A stretch of 64,000 nucleotides of DNA, taken from contig NZ_JAAOYX010000001.1 of the NCBI RefSeq assembly GCF_011759605.1, forward strand, positions 2,099,063 to 2,163,062, in the 5' to 3' direction. Position 1 is the first letter of the stretch. Each line of letters starts with the position of its first letter. Positions 59,110-64,000 of the stretch are shown one piece after another. Source of the DNA: Luteibacter sp. SG786. GTDB taxonomy: Bacteria > Pseudomonadota > Gammaproteobacteria > Xanthomonadales > Rhodanobacteraceae. The notes under the pieces were generated by a model that worked only from the letters and a program-made list of their open reading frames with translations, ran no database searches and had not been told where the DNA came from. The position numbers and the translations under genes are program-made.

Positions 59110-59865
59110 TCAGGCGTAGGCAACCTCGCCCACGGCCTTACGAAGGGCGTCGATCGCACGCGAGCGCTCCGCACGACGGTCGGTTACGAGGACGTCGATG
59201 CGGTCGGCGGGACACCAGGCGACGCGGCTGCGCACGCCGATCTTGGAATGGTCGGCCGCGATCACGATGCGCCGTGCGTTCGCACACATCGCCCTTGCGA
59301 CTTCGGCCTCTTCCATTTCGAAACTGCTGGCACCGGATTTCGCATCGATCCCCACGGGGGACACGATGGCGAGGTGCGGCTGGTAGCGGGCGATCTCCGC
59401 CACGGTAGCCGCGCCCTGCGTGCATCCGATCTGCGCGTTGAAGCGGCCGCCCAGGAGGTGCACCTCGTTGCCGGGGCGCGCGGCAAAGCGCGAGGCCACG
59501 TCCACCGCATTGGTCACGATGGTCAGCCCGCTGCGCGCGGCAAGCGCCTCGGCGACGAGGTTCATGGTGCTGCCCGCGTCCATGAAGATGGTCTGTCCGC
59601 TTTCCACGAGTGCGGCCACCTTCTTCGCGATGGCGCGCTTTTCGCGCACGCGGGTGGCATGGCGCACGTCGATCGGGGGTTCGTCGCCGGTGAGCACGGC
59701 ACCGCCGTGCACGCGGCGAATCTCGCCACGCTCGGCCAGCTCCACAAGATCGCGGCGGATCGTCTCGCGGGACACGCCCAGTTCCGTGACGATGCGTTCC
59801 ACCGACACCTGGCCGCTGGCGCGGAGCAGATCGCGAATACGGGAATGTCGTTCTTCATGCCACAT
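59110..59865 (-). CDS. DeoR/GlpR-family transcriptional regulator
   Basis: A 251-residue repressor. The N-terminal DeoR helix-turn-helix (HSRIRDLLRASGQVSVERIVTELGVSRETIRRDLVELAERGEIRRVHGGAVL) is followed by the sensor domain with FMDAGSTMNLVAEAL and VTNAVDVASRF, where DeoR proteins bind phosphorylated sugars. The start ATG overlaps the end of the permease gene by 11 bp, so it is the last gene of the ABC operon. Its effector is probably a phosphorylated compound related to the transported substrate. Confidence 0.9.
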   Translation of the reverse strand: MWHEERHSRIRDLLRASGQVSVERIVTELGVSRETIRRDLVELAERGEIRRVHGGAVLTGDEPPIDVRHATRVREKRAIAKKVAALVESGQTIFMDAGSTMNLVAEALAARSGLTIVTNAVDVASRFAARPGNEVHLLGGRFNAQIGCTQGAATVAEIARYQPHLAIVSPVGIDAKSGASSFEMEEAEVARAMCANARRIVIAADHSKIGVRSRVAWCPADRIDVLVTDRRAERSRAIDALRKAVGEVAYA

Positions 59866-61486
59866 GGCGTCGTTCCTTGAGGACGTGGAGGATGAGGCGC
59901 ATCGCGCCGAGCGCCAGCGCGCCGGCCAGCACAACGCACATCGCGTAGGCGGCCGCTTGCGCCAGGAAACCGTTCTCGTCCAGGCGCATCACCGTGACCG
60001 AGGCGAGGCCGAGATCGGGGGTGACCAGGAAGATCACGCCCGACAGCGTCACCATGGAGCGCATGAACAGGTAGAAGAAGGTGGAAATCGCCGCGGGCGC
60101 GACGAAAGGCATGACGGCATCGCGCAGCACATGTCCGGTACCGCCGCCGCATACGGCGACGGCGTCGTCGAGGGCGTCGGGCACCTGGCGCATGCCGGTC
60201 TGCATCGCGAGGAAGGCCTGAGCGTGGTAGTGGTAGAGGCTGCAGAACGCCACGATGGCGATCCCCCCATAGAACCACCCGGACAGCACGCCACGGTCGA
60301 AGGCCAGCACGTAGCCCAGCCCCAGCACCATGCCCGGCACGGCGGCCGGCAGCGAAGCGAGGAACTGCATGGGCCGCGCGACGCCGCGCGGAGCGCGGCG
60401 CAGGCCGGCGGCGAGCGCGAACACAAGGACCGAACCGGCGCATGCGGCCAGGAAGGACATGCCGAGCGACGTCGCTACGGGTCCGTACCCGTCCGGCATG
60501 CCGCTCGTATAGTTCGCGAGAGTCAGGGTGCGGTCGTACGGCCAGAGCTTGACGACGCTGACGTAGGCCACCGTGGCCACCACCGCGACCATCGGAAGCA
60601 AGGCCACGAGGCTCAATGCGCCAAGGGCCGCATCGCGCCACGCATGCTTTGCCGGCAGCAGCATGCGCCCGGGCATCGCGTCACCGCTGTCCTGGCGTCG
60701 ACGCGCGATGCGTGCGAGCCATACCGAAAGCAGGGCGGGCGCGAGCAGCACCACGCCCAGTGTCGCGCCCATGCCGAAATCGAGCTGGCCCACCACTTCG
60801 CTGTAGATCTCCATGGCCAGCACGCGATAGTTCCCACCCACGACCACGGCGCTGCCGAAATCGGTGAGCGTTTCGGTGAAAACGAGGAAGGCGGCGGCGA
60901 GCAGGGCAAAGCGCAGGCGCGGCAGGGTGACGTCTAGGAACTGCCGCCACGGCGTGGCCCCCATGGACGCGGCAGCGTCGTAATGCCGTGCGGGTGTGCG
61001 GGCCAATGCGGCTGACACGATGATGACAACCTGTGGCAGCCCGTACAGCGTGTTGGCGATCAGCAGGCCCCAGAAACCGTAGATGTCCGTCGTTGCGCCG
61101 GTGAGGCGATGGACGAGGCCATTGCGCCCCAGAAGGCACACGAGACCGAGGCCGAGCACGAGCGAAGGCGCCAGCATCGGCAGAAGCAGGGCGCCACGGA
61201 TGAACGCCTTGCCCGGAAGACGCGAGCGGTGCAGCGCCATGGCCAACGCCAGGCCGAGGGGCACGCAGCATGCGGTCGTGGCGATACCGATGGCGAGGCT
61301 GCGCAGCGCGGCGCGCGGCAGTCCCGGATCGTCGAATAGTCGGAGGTAATTGCCCGCGGTAAAGGCACCCTGGGCATCGGTCACGCTGCGCCAGAGCACC
61401 GTCGCCAGCGGGTGCAGGAAAAACAGGGCCAAGCCCAGCGCGGGCAATACCAGCAGCCAGAGCGCGGGTGCGCGGGCGCTCGTCAT
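59855..61486 (-). CDS. ABC transporter permease, double-domain (2-aminoethylphosphonate/sugar-phosphate/Fe3+ type)
   Basis: Fused permease of 543 residues with about twelve helices. Each half has its own EAA loop: AASMGATPWRQFLDVTLPRLRF in the first and AVAVCGGGTGHVLRDAVMPF in the second. This layout is shared by FbpB (ferric iron), AfuB (hexose phosphate) and PhnU2/V2-like (2-aminoethylphosphonate) permeases. The ATG at 61486 overlaps the ATPase stop (ATGA), which settles the start over in-frame ATGs at 61492 and 61498. Confidence 0.9.
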   Translation of the reverse strand: MTSARAPALWLLVLPALGLALFFLHPLATVLWRSVTDAQGAFTAGNYLRLFDDPGLPRAALRSLAIGIATTACCVPLGLALAMALHRSRLPGKAFIRGALLLPMLAPSLVLGLGLVCLLGRNGLVHRLTGATTDIYGFWGLLIANTLYGLPQVVIIVSAALARTPARHYDAAASMGATPWRQFLDVTLPRLRFALLAAAFLVFTETLTDFGSAVVVGGNYRVLAMEIYSEVVGQLDFGMGATLGVVLLAPALLSVWLARIARRRQDSGDAMPGRMLLPAKHAWRDAALGALSLVALLPMVAVVATVAYVSVVKLWPYDRTLTLANYTSGMPDGYGPVATSLGMSFLAACAGSVLVFALAAGLRRAPRGVARPMQFLASLPAAVPGMVLGLGYVLAFDRGVLSGWFYGGIAIVAFCSLYHYHAQAFLAMQTGMRQVPDALDDAVAVCGGGTGHVLRDAVMPFVAPAAISTFFYLFMRSMVTLSGVIFLVTPDLGLASVTVMRLDENGFLAQAAAYAMCVVLAGALALGAMRLILHVLKERRHVA

Positions 61487-62484
61487 GCGCATACCCATGC
61501 GCCGCGCAATGCGTCCACCGATACCGCTTCGCCGCGGGCCAGGGTGCTGTTTCCCCGCAGTTCGGCCAGCAGCCGCCGGCCACGCCAAGCTACCGTCACA
61601 CGCGCCAGATTGCCGAGGAAGACGAAATCCTCGACCACCGCTTCGCCGTGTGCGTCGCTTTGGACCAGCACATCTTCCGGACGAAGGCAGAACTCGTAGG
61701 TAGCCTCGCCGCCGGGTGGGCGGCGTTCGAGAAAGCCAGGCATGGTGTCGCGCACGAACGCCGTCGACAGCAGGTTCGCGCGCCCCACGAACTCGGCGAC
61801 GAAGCGCGAGCGCGGGCGCTCGTACAGATCGCGCGGCGTGCCGATCTGCTCGATGCGGCCATGGTTCATGCACACGATGGTGTCGGCCATCGCCAGCGCT
61901 TCTTCCTGGTCGTGCGTCACCATGATGGTGGGAATGCCCAGGGTGCGCTGAAGCAGGCGGATCTCGCTGCGCAACTGCCCGCGAATGGCGGGATCGAGCG
62001 CGCTCAGTGGCTCGTCGAGCAGCAGCATCGCGGGTTCGGTGGCGAGCGCCCGGGCCAGCGCCACACGTTGCTGCTGCCCGCCGGACAATTCGTCCGGAAA
62101 GCGGGAGCCGAGCCCACCCAGGCCGACCCGTTCGAGCAGTTCGCTGCAACGGGCCGCGATCTTCGCCGGTGGTTCGCGTCGCAGGCGCATCGGATAACCG
62201 ATATTGGCGGCGGCCGTCATGTCGGGAAAGAGCGAGTACGCCTGGAACACGAGGCCCATGCGCCGCTCGCGGGCGGGAAGGGTAGTGATGTCACGGCCGG
62301 CCAGCGTGATGCGGCCGGCGTCGGGCGCGGTCAGTCCGGCAACGATGCGCAGGAGCGTGGTCTTGCCGCAGCCGCTTGGGCCGAGCAGGCACACGAATTC
62401 GTTTTCGCGCGCGGCGAAGGACACGGCGTCGAGCACCGTGTGCCCGTCCCATGACTTCGCGATGTCGTCGATCCGCAGATGCAT
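61483..62484 (-). CDS. ABC transporter ATP-binding protein (2-aminoethylphosphonate/sugar-phosphate/Fe3+ type)
   Basis: ATPase of 333 residues. Walker A is GPSGCGKTT, the signature [16 protein letters not shown], Walker B MLLLDEPLSALDP, and the switch histidine VTHDQEEAL. The C-terminal regulatory TOBE-like domain is present from about residue 240 (YEFCLRPEDVLVQSD...). ATG at 62484. It overlaps the permease gene by 4 bp and lies 26 bp after the binding-protein gene. It belongs to the CUT1/FbpC-like group. Confidence 0.92.
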   Translation of the reverse strand: MHLRIDDIAKSWDGHTVLDAVSFAARENEFVCLLGPSGCGKTTLLRIVAGLTAPDAGRITLAGRDITTLPARERRMGLVFQAYSLFPDMTAAANIGYPMRLRREPPAKIAARCSELLERVGLGGLGSRFPDELSGGQQQRVALARALATEPAMLLLDEPLSALDPAIRGQLRSEIRLLQRTLGIPTIMVTHDQEEALAMADTIVCMNHGRIEQIGTPRDLYERPRSRFVAEFVGRANLLSTAFVRDTMPGFLERRPPGGEATYEFCLRPEDVLVQSDAHGEAVVEDFVFLGNLARVTVAWRGRRLLAELRGNSTLARGEAVSVDALRGAWVCA

Positions 62485-62510
62485 CCCCTTCAGTTCCCCC
62501 GTCGGTCGCG

Positions 62511-63509
62511 CTAGCGCGTCAACCGCTTGTATCTGGCGATAAGCGCCGCGCGTTCCCGTGCGGCCATGTCGAAGTCGCGCACGGGCAGCGTGGCGACAAG
62601 GTCGGCGGGCAGTCCTTCCCGTTGCTGTTCCGCGCTCGGCACGCTGCCGGGCGCGGCGACGATCTCCTTGTAGCCGCGGTACAGCGCTGCGGCTTCCGGC
62701 GACGCGGTCCAGTCGAGGAAGCGTCGGGCGTCTTCGTTGCGTGCCGCCTGCTTCATGAGTGCGGACGCCTCCAACTCGTACCCTTTCACGCCTTCCGGGA
62801 TCACCATCGTTACCGGATAGCCCTGGCGGATTGCCTGCATGGCCGAGAACGCGAAGGAAATGCCGATGGGGAATTCCCCGATACGCGCGAGCTTGCACGG
62901 CGCCGAGCCGGACAATGTCACCTGGCCCACATTGCGTGCGATGCCGAGCGTAAGTGCCATGCCAGCCGGGTCGCGCCCGGCGTCGGATAGCGAAGAGATG
63001 AGCATGTAACCCGTGCCGGACGACGACGGATCGGGCATGGCGATCTGCCCCCGGTAGGCGGGCGAGGCCAGGTCGTTCCAGCTGCGTGGCATCGGCAGGC
63101 CCTGGTCCGCCAGCGCTTCGCGGTTCACGCACAAGGCGGCAAGGAACCCGGTCGGGGCGAACCACCGTGCGTCGCGGTCGCGAAACGCGGCCGGCATGCT
63201 GTCGATATGCGTGCCGTGCACCGGGGCGAGCAGGGCGGCGATGCGGGGGTCCAGCATGTCGGTGACCGCCATGCCCCAGATGACGTCGTTGCGTGGGCGC
63301 TGCGATTCGGCCAGCAGGCGCGCGGCCAGATCGCCGCTGGACAGGCGCAGCACGTGGATATCGATGTCGGGCAGCGCTTTCTTCGCTGCATCCAGATAGG
63401 TGGCGATCTCGTCGCTTTCCAGGGCGGAATAGACGGTGACGCTGCCCGCGTGCGCCACGCCGACGGCCAGCATCAGGATCACGCTTGCGATGTGGCGGTG
63501 TGGACGCAC
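62511..63509 (-). CDS. ABC transporter periplasmic substrate-binding protein (2-aminoethylphosphonate/sugar-phosphate/Fe3+ type)
   Basis: Binding protein of 332 residues with a signal peptide (VRPHRHIASVILMLAVGVAHA). Sequence features VTVYSALESDEIATYL, DVIWGMAV, the pocket motif SSGTGYM, and SGSAPCKLARIGEFPIGISF recall the 2-aminoethylphosphonate-binding branch more than ferric-binding proteins: no pair of adjacent tyrosines as in FbpA is visible. GTG at 63509 with GGAGA upstream fits the signal peptide. First gene of the operon. Confidence 0.88.
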   Translation of the reverse strand: MRPHRHIASVILMLAVGVAHAGSVTVYSALESDEIATYLDAAKKALPDIDIHVLRLSSGDLAARLLAESQRPRNDVIWGMAVTDMLDPRIAALLAPVHGTHIDSMPAAFRDRDARWFAPTGFLAALCVNREALADQGLPMPRSWNDLASPAYRGQIAMPDPSSSGTGYMLISSLSDAGRDPAGMALTLGIARNVGQVTLSGSAPCKLARIGEFPIGISFAFSAMQAIRQGYPVTMVIPEGVKGYELEASALMKQAARNEDARRFLDWTASPEAAALYRGYKEIVAAPGSVPSAEQQREGLPADLVATLPVRDFDMAARERAALIARYKRLTR

Positions 63510-63523
63510 GGTTGTCTCCGAAG

Positions 63524-63538
63524 CCACATCTTGTGTGG
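63524..63538. promoter_or_regulatory. Inverted repeat ahead of the binding-protein gene (putative operator)
   Basis: CCACA (63524-63528) and TGTGG (63534-63538) are inverted around five bases, 15 bp before the GTG start. TGTGGCG here recurs at 63562-63568, on the other side of the central palindrome. Confidence 0.4.
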
Positions 63539-63548
63539 CGTTTTGGGT

Positions 63549-63562
63549 ATATTTGCAAATAT
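63549..63562. promoter_or_regulatory. Perfect 14-bp palindrome in the divergent promoter region
   Basis: ATATTTGCAAATAT is fully self-complementary, AT-rich in a GC-rich genome, and lies about midway between the divergent binding-protein and phosphatase genes. It is a strong candidate operator for the DeoR protein of this operon. Confidence 0.6.
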
Positions 63563-63660
63563 GTGGCGCACCCGTCCACCGGAATATTTTCGTTTTTGTC
63601 ATCACCCCGAAACGTGCCGTGGCTAGCCGCCGCGCATGTTTGCGAACCAGGAGCGCCTTG

Positions 63661-64000
63661 ATGGAATCGTTGTCCGCCGCAGAGCGGAAGCAGTTCGAAG
63701 CCTTCGCCACGAGCATTGCCGACAACGCGCGCGCGTTGTCGTTGCCGCGATTCCGGCGGCCCGTCGATGTCACGCTCAAGGGCGACATGAGCCCGGTCAC
63801 GGCCGTGGATCGCGGTGTGGAGTCGATGCTGCGCGAGCGGATCGAACTGGCCTGGCCGGAGCACGGACTGCTGGGCGAGGAATACGGCGCCACGCGTGTG
63901 GACGCGGAATTCGTCTGGTCCATCGACCCGATCGACGGCACGCGCAGCTTCATCTCCGGCTGGCCCTTGTGGGGCACCCTTATCGCCCTGCTGCATCGCG
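63661..64000 (+). CDS. Inositol monophosphatase family protein (HisN-like; partial at right edge)
   Basis: First 113 residues of a Li+-sensitive-type phosphatase. Residues visible include the metal-site motifs GEEYG (Glu pair, about residue 75) and VWSIDPIDGTRSFISGWPLWGTLIAL (the DP-DGT motif, about 88-113). The SFISG sequence resembles the HisN histidinol-phosphatase branch, but the family also includes inositol-1-phosphate and fructose-1,6-bisphosphate phosphatases. AGGAG lies before the ATG. Divergent from the ABC operon; it may act on the phosphorylated substrate after import, which is inference. Confidence 0.88.
   Translation, partial: MESLSAAERKQFEAFATSIADNARALSLPRFRRPVDVTLKGDMSPVTAVDRGVESMLRERIELAWPEHGLLGEEYGATRVDAEFVWSIDPIDGTRSFISGWPLWGTLIALLHR

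Noticed and set aside
56270-59119. A 949-codon open frame on the plus strand opposite the TonB receptor gene
   Set aside because: It is the antisense shadow of the receptor in GC-rich DNA: valine/histidine/arginine-rich text, no domain motif, no ribosome-binding site. The opposite strand has a complete receptor with plug and barrel motifs.
62511-63509. Calling the binding protein a ferric-iron receptor (FbpA)
   Set aside because: No consecutive tyrosine pair for Fe3+ coordination is visible, and the SSGTGY and GEFPIGISF segments look more like the 2-aminoethylphosphonate branch. A DeoR gene and a phosphatase in the locus also favour a phosphorylated substrate.
63524-63568. Reading the flanking TGTGGCG repeats as insertion-sequence ends
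   Set aside because: There is no transposase gene, no target-site duplication and the repeats flank a short regulatory spacer between divergent genes.

Overview
The window is 64 kb of GC-rich (roughly two-thirds G+C), densely coded bacterial chromosome. Gene content and order (nth next to a lone RnfB-like ferredoxin gene and metG; mrp next to dcd; pstSCAB-phoU; RNase R followed by RlmB; an RcsB-like regulator beside a BvgS/EvgS-like kinase; Oar-like TonB receptors) point to a gammaproteobacterium of the Xanthomonadales/Lysobacterales, most likely Rhodanobacteraceae (Luteibacter/Dyella-like). This is inferred from protein character, not from a database search. I see no prophage, insertion sequence, CRISPR array, plasmid origin or rRNA operon, and only one tRNA.

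Layout. 1-7.6 kb: an ABC ATPase cut by the left edge, a MerR-copper/silver ATPase operon behind a MerR-type elongated promoter, a secreted GH92 mannosidase, and a beta-carbonic anhydrase-bestrophin pair. 7.7-11 kb: gcvP behind a tandem glycine riboswitch, with a strong terminator after it. 11.2-14 kb: a secreted protein resembling leukocidin/cholera-cytolysin pore formers with a C-terminal ricin-type lectin domain, two small genes and tRNA-Leu(CAG). 14.2-18.4 kb: rnr-rlmB-small membrane protein, then a SugE/Gdx exporter behind a guanidine-II (mini-ykkC) riboswitch. 18.5-25.5 kb: a phosphate block (phoU, pstBACS), RNase T and a divergent OprP/OprO-like porin. 25.7-28.4 kb: a second beta-carbonic anhydrase with a SulP transporter. 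28.5-35 kb: housekeeping genes nth, rnfB-like, metG, a DUF2147 protein, mrp, dcd and a lipoprotein. 35-39.5 kb: HIT protein, dienelactone hydrolase, acyltransferase, rimO, DUF3025. 39.5-45.5 kb: RcsB-like regulator divergent from a giant hybrid kinase, then greB and a membrane protein. 45.5-50.2 kb: HerA-like ATPase, lipoprotein transglycosylase, hypothetical, psd. 50.2-54 kb: LysR/SDR/tautomerase and small secreted or unknown proteins. 54-64 kb: CocE-type hydrolase, Oar-like TonB receptor, DeoR regulator, a three-gene ABC importer of the 2-aminoethylphosphonate/sugar-phosphate/ferric type, and a divergent inositol-monophosphatase-family gene cut by the right edge.

The RNA-level regulation is the clearest result: two riboswitches of known classes sit exactly where their ligands predict. 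Two independent anion-transporter/carbonic-anhydrase modules suggest paired CO2/bicarbonate handling. REP-like palindromes with a GTRGGAGCCG core recur in several intergenic gaps. The most novel candidates are the lectin-tailed pore-former-like protein at 11.2 kb and the integrated importer/regulator/receptor/phosphatase locus at 54-64 kb with perfect palindromes in its divergent promoter.
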